DNA from: JAUWQU01 sp964605095
GTDB lineage: Bacteria > Planctomycetota > Phycisphaerae > SM23-33
Length of the DNA stretch: 12,220 nt
Reading direction: 5' to 3'
Assembly: GCA_964605095.1 (NCBI GenBank)
Contig: CAZSBS010000151.1
Location: forward strand, 1 to 12,220
This document shows positions 1 to 6,845 of this stretch, in pieces (position 1 is the first letter of the stretch; each line of letters begins with the position of its first letter). The notes beneath the pieces were generated by a model. The model searched no databases. It saw only the letters and a list, made by a program, of their open reading frames with translations, and was not told where the DNA came from. A program made the position numbers and the translations under genes.

Positions 1-191
1 ATGGATAGAAACAGATATAAGTCTCCGAATCCATGTAAGCTTTCAACCTGCCGGCAGGCAGGTTAAGGAACTTCTATCTGCTTCTATCCGTGTAATCCTT
101 TAATCCATGTAATCCCCTTCTAAAGATGTTTCTTCTTTCTTCTCTGCGCCCTCTGCGCCCTCTGCGTGAGATATTCTTCTTCTTTTCGCGG
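1..191. repeat. Repeat mosaic downstream of the kinase-like gene
   Basis: No gene is seen here. Bases 1-17 are an inverted copy of 75-91 (15 of 17 positions match). Between them, 45-64 forms a perfect hairpin: arms AACCTGCC and GGCAGGTT around a GGCA loop. Bases 143-169 hold three nine-base units, TCTGCGCCC twice and then TCTGCGTGA. Read on the minus strand this is a CGCAGAGGG-type repeat of the kind that often yields spurious ORFs in planctomycete-like assemblies. The block lies just past the stop codon of the gene ending at 192 and has no obvious T-tract terminator. Confidence 0.6.
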
Positions 192-1970
192 TCACTGCGC
201 GCGGCGGAGCATCTCGAAGTTGCAGATTCGCACCGCGGGCAGGTGCGAGGCCGGGTCGGTCAGCAGCCGGCCCTGCTTGTCGATCGAGAGGATCAGGTGG
301 TTGCCGCGGAGGTTGAGGTCCTCGACGCCGACGGCGGTCAGGCGGTCGCGTGTCGCCTGCATCAGCCGCAGGTAGACTTCCTGCTCGATAAGCCCGTCGC
401 GGTAGGCGCTCAGCGCGTTGACGCCGGTGCAGTAGTCCTCGTCCTTCTCGGCCAGCAGCTCGTCCGGCCCGTTCCAGTATCCCCAGATGATGATGTAGTC
501 GTGGTCCGGCTCGAGTGCGCATCGCCCGTCGGGCATTACCAGGTGGGCGTGATTCTCGAACCGCCGCTCGTCGGAAAGGGCGGCCGGGAGCTTGGCGGCC
601 TCGCCGGTCATGTATATCGCGCGGGGGTAGATGGTCTCGATTCCGCGGGCGGTCAGTTCCATGGCCAGGGCTACTTCCTCGAACGGGCTGTTATATCCGT
701 ATTCGAGGATGCGTTTCTCGTGGTCCTTGAAGGGGTCCATGTCCGGCTGCTCGCCGATCCGCGAGACCCGCCATACGAGGTGGACGTTGTCCTTGGTGAC
801 GGTGTCGTAGACCTGGTTGGTCAGCGACATGCGGGTTCGCGGGGTCTTTCGCCACTTTTCCGGCAGGAAGTAGTCGAACAGTTCGGGATCCTTCCCGATC
901 ACCCACAGGGCCCCGCCGGTGCTCTCGATGTGCCCGTAGACGTAATCGACGCCGAATATCCGCACCGGCGCCAGGTGAGGCGGGAACGCCTCGCGGGCCT
1001 CGAATCGCCGGGCCTGGCGGACGAGGTATGCCTTGCGTTTAAGGGCGCGGACCTCCTGCTCGCGCTGGGCAGTACGCTCCAGCAGCTCGAAGTCCACCAA
1101 GGCGTAGAGGACCCCGCCGCCGTGGCCTCGGATGAGCCCGCCGGCGCCGTCAGGCCGGACTATCACGTGCTGCGGCTTGGAGTCGCGGACGACGAAACCC
1201 TTACTCAGCATGTCCTGCCGCGTGCGCTCGACCAGGCCGGCCAGGGCCTGCTTGTCCAGCGCGCCGGTGCGGCAGGCCTCGATGGCGTCGATGCCCTTGA
1301 TCCACTTGTAGATCACGGCGTAGTTTCGGCGCGGGTCGAGCTGAAAGCCCTTGTGGGCGTCCTGCTTGGCGGCCATGCGGTGCTCTTTGCGTCCGAGCCT
1401 GTCGAGGTCCGCCTTCTGGGCCGGCACGTAAATCGCCAGCGGCTTGTGCGTGTACAGCACGCCGGGCGACTCGTAGCGGGTCTCGCGCATCTCGATGGTC
1501 AGGGCGAACTCCTCGAATGGGCTGTTGAACTCGGCCGTGGTAAGGTCGTCGGCCTCGGTCGAGCCGGGAATGTCCTGGCCCATGCGGTTCCACTTGAGCA
1601 CGACGTCCAGCCCGCGGCGCCCACCGACGGGCCTGGTCGATATGCGGTACAGCGTGCTGGTGCCGCTGAGGCGCTCGTTGTGGTCGCGGAACCAGTCCTT
1701 GTCGGTCCAGTAGTTCTCCGGCATGAGTTGCTCGGCCAGGGGCAGGCCGAACTCGGTGAGGTAAAGGTCGTCGCCGCCCGGCAGGCGGATGTGCGCGTAC
1801 TCGACGTCCAGCACCCGCACCCGCGGGAAGCGGTCCCAGGGGCCTGGTATCACCGCGACGACGGGGGACGTGCCGTCCACCGATTGCGGACCTGCCTTCG
1901 CTGAAGCTGCGGCAGGCAGGCCGCAGATTGCCGATTGCCGATTGCCGATTGCCGGGATTTCCTGCGCCAT
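192..1970 (-). CDS. Tandem protein-kinase-like protein (kinase + pseudokinase halves)
   Basis: About 592 residues, no signal peptide, probably cytoplasmic. The protein is an internal duplication: residues ~49-299 and ~334-590 align along their length, sharing an NSPFEE segment and matching flanks. Half 1 shows motifs resembling the protein-kinase fold: a beta-3-like lysine in VVLKWNR (K126), a helix-C glutamate in NSPFEEFAL (E153/E154), a catalytic-loop match RDSKPQH (D263, K265; compare HRDLKPEN) and VDFE (D293) in the DFG position. Half 2 has R401 for the lysine, keeps NSPFEEVAL, has VEDLNLRGNH (D551) in the loop, and reads CNFE, so N584 replaces the metal-binding aspartate. Both halves end soon after the DFG position, so the C-lobe is minimal. 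The substrate is unknown. I chose ATG 1970, which has GAAGG about eight bases upstream, over a TTG at 1997. Residues ~10-35 are encoded by repeat DNA, so the true start may lie further in. The kinase call rests on motifs only. Confidence 0.75.
   Translation of the reverse strand: MAQEIPAIGNRQSAICGLPAAASAKAGPQSVDGTSPVVAVIPGPWDRFPRVRVLDVEYAHIRLPGGDDLYLTEFGLPLAEQLMPENYWTDKDWFRDHNERLSGTSTLYRISTRPVGGRRGLDVVLKWNRMGQDIPGSTEADDLTTAEFNSPFEEFALTIEMRETRYESPGVLYTHKPLAIYVPAQKADLDRLGRKEHRMAAKQDAHKGFQLDPRRNYAVIYKWIKGIDAIEACRTGALDKQALAGLVERTRQDMLSKGFVVRDSKPQHVIVRPDGAGGLIRGHGGGVLYALVDFELLERTAQREQEVRALKRKAYLVRQARRFEAREAFPPHLAPVRIFGVDYVYGHIESTGGALWVIGKDPELFDYFLPEKWRKTPRTRMSLTNQVYDTVTKDNVHLVWRVSRIGEQPDMDPFKDHEKRILEYGYNSPFEEVALAMELTARGIETIYPRAIYMTGEAAKLPAALSDERRFENHAHLVMPDGRCALEPDHDYIIIWGYWNGPDELLAEKDEDYCTGVNALSAYRDGLIEQEVYLRLMQATRDRLTAVGVEDLNLRGNHLILSIDKQGRLLTDPASHLPAVRICNFEMLRRAQ
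1891..1953. repeat. CCTGCC/GGCAGG hairpin plus GATTGCC heptamer array
   Basis: CCTGCC (1891-1896) and GGCAGG (1911-1916) form hairpin arms around CTGAAGC-containing sequence. They are followed by four exact head-to-tail copies of the heptamer GATTGCC (1926-1953). The block lies inside the 5' end of the kinase-like reading frame and resembles the repeats found in the intergenic regions elsewhere in this window. Confidence 0.8.
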
Positions 1971-2091
1971 TTTCGGAGCCTTCACCTTACGCGACAAAAC
2001 CTGGATTCATGATACCACCGTAAGGCCGCCAGTAGCGGGGGAATTGCCCGCGTGGGGGCATGTTAACGTCAGGCCTCGGACAAATCCGCCC

Positions 2092-2292
2092 TCACGTGCA
2101 TTGGAAATGGGCGCTGGGGTTCCGGTGGTTCTGGACTATCTCGCCGTTGTGGACGTTGGGCGTGTAGTCGTTGAGGTCCAGCGCGGCTTCGGGCAGCAGT
2201 TCCTCGATGTCCTTGAAGAACCGCGAGTTAGTGTCCTTGACCTGGATGAAGCCTGCCTGGCGCATCACGTTCAAAGCTTCGACAAGGGTCAT
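2092..2292 (-). CDS. Small protein of unknown function
   Basis: A 66-residue ORF starting MTLVEALNVM and ending NPSAHFQCT. I chose ATG 2292 because AGGTG lies five bases upstream. An in-frame ATG at 2328 lies inside a heptamer repeat and has no ribosome binding site. The product is soluble-looking and mildly acidic, with a likely N-terminal helix and a polar, Asn-rich tail. No family is recognised. It lies 80 bases after the lyase stop codon and about 120 bases before the kinase-like gene, all on the same strand, so it could be transcribed with either. It may be a remnant of a longer gene rather than an intact one. Function cannot be assigned. Confidence 0.45.
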   Translation of the reverse strand: MTLVEALNVMRQAGFIQVKDTNSRFFKDIEELLPEAALDLNDYTPNVHNGEIVQNHRNPSAHFQCT

Positions 2293-2321
2293 GGCGGCAC
2301 CTGGGGCGAGAAGAAGGTCGT

Positions 2322-2342
2322 AGCTCATAGCTCATAGATCAT
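2322..2342. repeat. AGCTCAT heptamer array
   Basis: Three head-to-tail heptamers: AGCTCAT, AGCTCAT and the variant AGATCAT. They lie between the lyase stop and the small ORF. This is the second heptanucleotide array in the window, with a different unit from the one at 1926-1953. Confidence 0.75.
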
Positions 2343-2372
2343 AGGGTGTCGTTATCGGCAATTTCCGGTCGG

Positions 2373-4253
2373 CTATTCAGCGGGAACCGGGGACTTCCAG
2401 TCGGCAAGCGGGGTGATCTTTGGAGCCGCCGTGGCCGGGACGCCTGGGGCCTGGGGGCTAAGCAGCACGGCGAAGCGCAGCAGGCCCGGCTGGGCGGGCA
2501 CGCGGATCACCAGTCGGCTGACGCCCGTGTTGGGGTTCTGCGGGGGTTTCTGCTCGGCGGACTCGACGGCAAACTCTGCCCCTTGCGGCTGGAGGATTCG
2601 CGCGGTGAGCACGCGCCCGTCGAGGGTAAGCGTCGCGGTCGCGCCGGATGCGATGACCTTGGCGTCGGTGGTGATGCCCCAGGCTGCCTGGCAGGGCTTG
2701 GCAATGTCCAGTTCGTCCTGGACGAGCACGGCCGCGCCAGCCACCATGCGGACGCCGCGCCGCGTGCTTTTGGCCTTGGGCATGTAAGCGGAGGTGAGGT
2801 CCGCGACGGCGAAGCCGTTCATCCCATCAGCCTGGAAGTCGGTGATCTTCGTCACGGCGGCGACGTTCTGGTTGTCGCCGTCGAGCGTCACGATGCTGTG
2901 GCTGGCGGAGCCCAGGCGGTAGTACTGCCATCGCGCGGCGTTCCGGGTGGAGCTGAAGTAGCTCGGCAGGTTGTAGTTGTCGCTGCCGAGGTCGCGGACC
3001 CATCGGACACCGAGGGCGTCCAGCTCGAACTGCCCGAGGTCCAGGTGGGCGTGGTTGACATGGTTATACCCGGCCTTGAAGGCCAGGAAGATGGCGTTTG
3101 GGTTCGACCAGGCGGTGCGGAACACGGCCACCGGGACGGGTCCGCGGAAGAGTCTGGCCAGGTCCGCCTTTTGCGGTGCGGCGGCTGAGGGGACGTACCA
3201 TATCACGTCGTGCGGGCCGGCTTTTCGCTGGGCGATGGTTTTCCGCTCGGCCTCGGCGAAGGACTGGTTGTCGTACCGCCTGGCAAGCCAGAACAGTTCG
3301 GGCAGGTTCCCACGTCGCATCGGGGTGTGGGCGTCGGCAAAGCCGAACATCAGGCCCGTCGGCCCGGTGGTGTAGATGGGGAAATACCCGGCCTGGTCGA
3401 GCCCGGGGATATCCGAGAGGCCGAAGTCCGTGCCGAGGGCGGTGTCCATCGCGGCCAGGCCGTACGCGGTGTAGCTGGTGGCGTAGCCCCAGTAGCCGGG
3501 ACCTTCGCCCCAGGCGCCGTCGGGGGCGTAGGTCTTCAGGGCCCTGGGCAGGCTGGCGATGGCGCCGGAGAGGATTCCGCCCGCGCAGTTGCCATCCGTG
3601 TCGGCAATGGCCAGCGCGCCGATCGACAGGCCCATGTTGCAAACCTGGTTCCAGTTGTGCTCGCTGTTTGCCCACCATACGCCCTTGCCGCGGTAGCACT
3701 TCAGACCCGGCGCCATACCCAGGCGGATAAGTCCCTGGCGGATGGTCTTGCGGGCAGGCTCGTCGAGTGTGTCGTAGAACCAGTCATAGCCGATGCCGAC
3801 GCCGTGGCTCATCTCGGCCGTGTCGAGAAAGTGCGATGGGTTCCAGTCCTTGAAGCCGCACACCGCCAGCATGGTGCCGCGGGCCTTGGCGACGTATTTC
3901 TCATCGCCCGTCCACCGCCAGGCCAGGCCGTAGGAGTACATTCGGTTGACGCAGTCCCTGCTGACGCTCAGCAGCCGCGGGCCGATCTTGTGGTAGACCA
4001 ACTCCGGCTTTGCCGCCAGCGCGTCGGCGCGAGCGATCACGTCCTTTACGGCCTTTGCCAGGAGCGTGTTGGTCTGGGCGAGTTTTTTCAGTTCGGCCAG
4101 ACGCTGGTTGGTCAGCACCAGTCGTGGATGGCCCGGGCGAAGGCGGGCGAGGATGTCCGTGACCTTCGGCGCGGCGGGGGCCTTGTCATTGGCGCAAAGG
4201 CACGATGCGGCGGAAAGCATGACGATGGCGGCGATCAGGCACCTGGCGGTCAT
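2373..4253 (-). CDS. Secreted heparinase II/III-like polysaccharide lyase
   Basis: 626 residues. The start at ATG 4253 is supported by GGAGA about seven bases upstream and by the signal peptide it creates: MTAR followed by a hydrophobic stretch, with cleavage likely near residue 21. Residues ~35-330 look like the alpha/alpha-toroid of the heparinase II/III superfamily, and ~370-626 like the C-terminal beta-sandwich. Candidate catalytic or metal residues match the family pattern: SEHNWNQV (E198, H199, N200), tyrosines in GPGYWGYATSY (Y254, Y257, Y261), and HVNHAHLDLGQFELDALG, where H401, H403 and D405 would bind metal or act in catalysis. Such enzymes cleave uronic-acid-containing glycans (heparin-like, alginate or related) by beta-elimination in the periplasm or outside the cell. 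The exact substrate cannot be read from sequence. It is transcribed in the same direction as the dehydrogenase upstream but is separated from it by a 295-base region with a large palindrome, so it may have its own promoter. Confidence 0.88.
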   Translation of the reverse strand: MTARCLIAAIVMLSAASCLCANDKAPAAPKVTDILARLRPGHPRLVLTNQRLAELKKLAQTNTLLAKAVKDVIARADALAAKPELVYHKIGPRLLSVSRDCVNRMYSYGLAWRWTGDEKYVAKARGTMLAVCGFKDWNPSHFLDTAEMSHGVGIGYDWFYDTLDEPARKTIRQGLIRLGMAPGLKCYRGKGVWWANSEHNWNQVCNMGLSIGALAIADTDGNCAGGILSGAIASLPRALKTYAPDGAWGEGPGYWGYATSYTAYGLAAMDTALGTDFGLSDIPGLDQAGYFPIYTTGPTGLMFGFADAHTPMRRGNLPELFWLARRYDNQSFAEAERKTIAQRKAGPHDVIWYVPSAAAPQKADLARLFRGPVPVAVFRTAWSNPNAIFLAFKAGYNHVNHAHLDLGQFELDALGVRWVRDLGSDNYNLPSYFSSTRNAARWQYYRLGSASHSIVTLDGDNQNVAAVTKITDFQADGMNGFAVADLTSAYMPKAKSTRRGVRMVAGAAVLVQDELDIAKPCQAAWGITTDAKVIASGATATLTLDGRVLTARILQPQGAEFAVESAEQKPPQNPNTGVSRLVIRVPAQPGLLRFAVLLSPQAPGVPATAAPKITPLADWKSPVPAE

Positions 4254-4387
4254 TCGGGTTCTCCGTACAATGGCCCTAAGGCAGGGCGCTTCAACCTGCA
4301 GGGCTCCAATATGATAGCCCGGAAGGGCAACGCCCTTGTCATTACCCACGTTTTTCCTCGTCCAGCCGTCGCGGCTTTGGCCGTAAC

Positions 4388-4430
4388 CAATACGGATTAC
4401 CGCGGAGACGCGGAGAAAAGAAGAGACTCA
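4388..4430. repeat. Dispersed repeat with CGCGGAGA units
   Basis: Bases 4401-4416 are two tandem CGCGGAGA octamers, followed by AAAAGAAGAG. The style matches the CGCAGAGGG-type repeat near position 143-169 read on the minus strand. It lies in the 295-base gap between the lyase and dehydrogenase genes and carries no credible coding sequence. Confidence 0.5.
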
Positions 4431-4436
4431 TGCTTC

Positions 4437-4529
4437 TTCATGAGGCCCGAATGGGTCCATAGCGCACAACCGGATGTGACCGCGGGGTACTCCCGGCCAC
4501 ACGCCGTCGGCCCATTCGGGCCTCGTGAA
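4437..4529. repeat. Long inverted repeat (19-bp arms, 55-base loop)
   Basis: Arm 4437-4455 pairs with arm 4511-4529 at 18 of 19 positions, the exception being a G-T wobble; the inner 14 bases (GAGGCCCGAATGGG) are perfect. The loop contains a second, imperfect hairpin around 4476-4500. The nonamer ATAGCGCAC occurs inside the loop (4459-4467) and again just outside the right arm (4530-4538). The element starts 20 bases past the dehydrogenase stop codon on the minus strand. There is no T-run after the left arm in that direction, so it is not a typical intrinsic terminator, although it may stabilise or end the transcript. A small non-autonomous mobile element is an alternative. Confidence 0.75.
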
Positions 4530-4548
4530 ATAGCGCACGGAGCGAGCT

Positions 4549-5757
4549 TCAGTCCTTCGCGCCGTCGAGATTGCGAACGAGCTTCTCGTTTGCCTTGATC
4601 ATTTCGTCCCAGGTCACCTTCTTGCCGGTGTACGCGGCGGTCCGGCCGAGGATGGCTGTCAGGTTGCTGCGGACCGACAGCGGGACGGTCGCGTTGTCGA
4701 CCTTGCCTGCCTTGATGGAATCGGCGAACGTCGCGATGTTGGCCACGGCGCCGTCCTCATAGATGTTGGGCGTTTTTCCGCCGGGATAGGGGGCCCTGCC
4801 GTAGAGCCTTACCTGTCCGCCGTAGTGGGTCTCGATGGCGCCCTGGGTGGCGAACATGACGTTGTTGATGCCGTCGGGTCCGTCGCCGAACTGGCGGGAG
4901 TGGAACGACACAGCCACGCCGTCGGGGTACTCGAAGACCAGGTTGAAGTAGTCGAAGATCACGTCGTCGCCCTTGCGGAGTTTGCGCCCGCCGGTGCCGA
5001 CCGCGGCCAGCGGCGCCGCGTCGATGATCCACGTGTCCACGTCCAGGGTGTGGATGTTCTGCTCGACGATTATGTCGCCGGAGAGCACCTTGTCCATGCC
5101 CCACTTTCGCAGCCTGCCTTCGGCGTCGGCGGGCAGGTCCTTGCCGAAGATGAAGCCGTAGCAGCAGTCGGACGTGCCGTTGACGAGCCGGCCTATGTCG
5201 CCGTTCTGGACGCGTTTGACCGCCTCCTGGTAGAAGGGAGTGGCTCGCGTCTGGAAGTCGACGAGGAAGACGAGCTTCTTTGCGGCGGCCTTCTTGCCGG
5301 ACTCTCCGATGTTCGCACAGCCTGGCACGTCGATGGCGATGGGTTTGGCGGCGTAGACGTGCTTGCCGGCCTCGACGGCGGCGGCGGCCTGGGCGGGGCG
5401 GAAGTATGGCGGGCTGATGATGGCGACGGCGTCGACCTTGTCGGCCAGGACCTTCTTGTAGTTCGACAGTCCGGTGTGGCAGTGGGCGGCGTCGAGCTTA
5501 TGCTTCTTGCCGACGCCCTGGGCGCGGTCTGCGAAGTAGTCGCCGCAACTGACGAGTTGGTATCCGCCGTGCTTGACGAACAGGTCGGCTATCCAACTGC
5601 CGCGCCCGCCGCAGCCGATCAGGCCCAGCGCGATCTTCGAGTTGGCCTCCGTGCCGCGAACGAGCGAGGGCTTGAGGATCGTGAAGGTGGCGGCGGCCGC
5701 GGCGCCCGCCAGGAAGCCCCGCCGGCCCAGTCTGGCGCTTTTCGATGTCTTGCTCAT
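4549..5757 (-). CDS. Tat-exported Gfo/Idh/MocA family oxidoreductase
   Basis: 402 residues. The N-terminus carries a twin-arginine signal: RRGFLAG at 12-18, an alanine-rich core, then a likely cleavage near residue 36. This predicts export of a folded, cofactor-loaded enzyme. The Rossmann nucleotide-binding loop GLIGCGGRG is at 45-53. The family's EKP motif appears as AAKP at 136-139, keeping K138 but with alanine for the usual glutamate. EQNIHTLDVD at 232-241 supplies the expected active-site histidine (H236). The family oxidises or reduces sugars and related polyols using NAD(P); the substrate here is not predictable. GGGAG about nine bases upstream of ATG 5757 supports the start. The gene begins 19 bases after the SUMF1-like gene's stop, so the two are almost certainly co-transcribed. 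Confidence 0.92.
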   Translation of the reverse strand: MSKTSKSARLGRRGFLAGAAAAATFTILKPSLVRGTEANSKIALGLIGCGGRGSWIADLFVKHGGYQLVSCGDYFADRAQGVGKKHKLDAAHCHTGLSNYKKVLADKVDAVAIISPPYFRPAQAAAAVEAGKHVYAAKPIAIDVPGCANIGESGKKAAAKKLVFLVDFQTRATPFYQEAVKRVQNGDIGRLVNGTSDCCYGFIFGKDLPADAEGRLRKWGMDKVLSGDIIVEQNIHTLDVDTWIIDAAPLAAVGTGGRKLRKGDDVIFDYFNLVFEYPDGVAVSFHSRQFGDGPDGINNVMFATQGAIETHYGGQVRLYGRAPYPGGKTPNIYEDGAVANIATFADSIKAGKVDNATVPLSVRSNLTAILGRTAAYTGKKVTWDEMIKANEKLVRNLDGAKD

Positions 5758-5776
5758 GTCTCGCGTCTCCCGATTG

Positions 5777-6685
5777 TCAGGGGTTTTGGGATGGGTTGGG
5801 TGACTCTGGTTCGATAATGACTCGCAGGCCTACCCGATCCAAAGGGTAGGCCGGGTTGAAGCTTGCCCTTGCGGCGCCGCGGCAGGCACGCGCGAAATTG
5901 TCCCACGATCCGCCGCGGACTATTCGGGCGCCGCCCTCGGCCGGGGCGGCAGGGTCGACAGCCGGGGCGGAGCCAAGGTCGCGCTGGTAGAAGTCCCGGC
6001 ACCACTCAGCCACGTTGCCGTGCATGTCGTAGAGGCCCCACGCATTGGGCTTTTTGCCGGCCACCGCGTGCGGGGTCCCGTCGCTGTCGTCCATGTGCCA
6101 CGCGACTTCATCGGCGGTTCCGCCGGAGAAGGCCCCGGTCGAGCCACTACGGCAGGCGTATTCCCACTGGGCCTCGGTGGGCAAGCGGTAAGCTCGCCCC
6201 TCCGCCTGGCTGAGCTTTCGGCAGAAGTCCACAGCCTGCGGCCAGGAAAGCTTGTTGGCGGGCAGGTTGTCGCCCTTTGGCTCGCTGCGGTTGATGCTCA
6301 TCACCTTTACCCACTGGGCCTGTGTTACCTCCGTGGCGGCGATCCAGAATCCGCGTGTGATCTTGACGTCGTGGGCGGTTTCATCGTCGTGCCGGCCCGG
6401 CTCGGATGGGTCGCTGCCCATGCGGAACTCGCCCGGCGGGACATAGATCAACTTCATGCCGATGGAGTTCACCATGATCGCGCCGGCGCCGGGATGGGCC
6501 GGCATGGACGAGGCGGCGCCCGTCGTCAAGGCGGGGCTCGTCGCCGGGCCGGTTGTTGGCGCGGCGGCGGGCTTCGTCGTTGGCTGGGCGTCGGGCGCGT
6601 CGCGGTTGCACCCCCAGGCCAGGCAAGCCGCCCCAGCCAGGATGACCGCCAAGCCGACACGCAATGCTCTTTGTCGCTGGTTCAT
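5777..6685 (-). CDS. SUMF1/FGE-domain lipoprotein
   Basis: 302 residues. It has a lipoprotein signal peptide with lipobox LAWGC, so lipidation is predicted at C26, and then a Pro/Thr/Ala-rich linker (~27-68). The formylglycine-generating-enzyme-like domain spans ~70-292. Recognisable family segments are NSIGMKLIYVPPGEFRMGS (73-91), RLPTEAQWEYACRSG (167-181), GNVAEWC (223-229) and RIVRGGSWDNFARACR (254-269). True formylglycine-generating enzymes use two cysteines near the last segment; here C268 fits the second, while the first position reads SW instead of a cysteine. It is therefore probably not an active sulfatase-maturing enzyme but one of the many related binding or structural proteins. 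ATG 6685 gives the lipoprotein signal and has no ribosome binding site, which fits the promoter placed 10 bases upstream. It is the first gene of an operon with the dehydrogenase. Confidence 0.9.
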   Translation of the reverse strand: MNQRQRALRVGLAVILAGAACLAWGCNRDAPDAQPTTKPAAAPTTGPATSPALTTGAASSMPAHPGAGAIMVNSIGMKLIYVPPGEFRMGSDPSEPGRHDDETAHDVKITRGFWIAATEVTQAQWVKVMSINRSEPKGDNLPANKLSWPQAVDFCRKLSQAEGRAYRLPTEAQWEYACRSGSTGAFSGGTADEVAWHMDDSDGTPHAVAGKKPNAWGLYDMHGNVAEWCRDFYQRDLGSAPAVDPAAPAEGGARIVRGGSWDNFARACRGAARASFNPAYPLDRVGLRVIIEPESPNPSQNP

Positions 6686-6695
6686 GTGAATACAG

Positions 6696-6724
6696 GTTAT
6701 AGCTTTGGGCTGATCATTGAACAA
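6696..6724 (-). promoter_or_regulatory. Sigma-70-type promoter for the SUMF1-like/dehydrogenase operon
   Basis: On the minus strand, TTGTTC (6719-6724) and TATAAC (6696-6701) are separated by exactly 17 bases. Only ten bases lie between the -10 box and ATG 6685. Transcription would therefore start some three to five bases before the start codon and give a nearly leaderless mRNA, which agrees with the missing ribosome binding site. It sits just downstream of the porin terminator, so it would begin a new unit. Confidence 0.55.
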
Positions 6725-6774
6725 CCGGTTTGGCCGGCGGAGGCGGCGGAAGCGTCCCGGCCGGGGCCGCGCAT

Positions 6775-6813
6775 AAAAAGGGGCCGCCCCGCCGGCAAGG
6801 CGGAAACGGCCCC
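6775..6813 (-). terminator. Intrinsic terminator after the porin gene
   Basis: On the minus strand, GGGGCCG (6807-6813) pairs with CGGCCCC (6780-6786), and CCGCC (6799-6803) pairs with GGCGG (6789-6793). A small internal loop separates the two stems, TTGCC closes the hairpin, and TTTTTAT follows immediately. It lies 33 bases after the porin stop codon and before the promoter of the next operon. Confidence 0.85.
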
Positions 6814-6845
6814 GAGGGTCGTGTGCGGCAAGTGCCCGGCCCGGA

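Noticed and set aside
126..1904. 592-codon plus-strand reading frame opposite the kinase-like gene
   Set aside because: It runs antisense to a gene with recognisable motifs. The translation is Val/Gly/Leu/Arg-rich without motifs, as expected for shadow frames in GC-rich DNA.
1926..1953. Possible CRISPR-like array
   Set aside because: The units are contiguous seven-base repeats without spacers; no cas gene is present.
4323..4337. Small hairpin AAGGGC-AAC-GCCCTT upstream of the lyase as an operator or riboswitch
   Set aside because: Six-base arms are common by chance in this composition, and no larger conserved structure is visible around it.
4254..4349. Extension of the lyase frame to position 4349
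   Set aside because: The extra 32 residues would precede the signal peptide, while ATG 4253 has a good ribosome binding site.
3210..4598. 462-codon plus-strand reading frame
   Set aside because: It is antisense to the lyase, reads through the palindrome and repeats, and has shadow-frame composition.
4825..5817. 330-codon plus-strand reading frame opposite the dehydrogenase
   Set aside because: It is antisense to a clear Gfo/Idh/MocA gene and has no motifs of its own.
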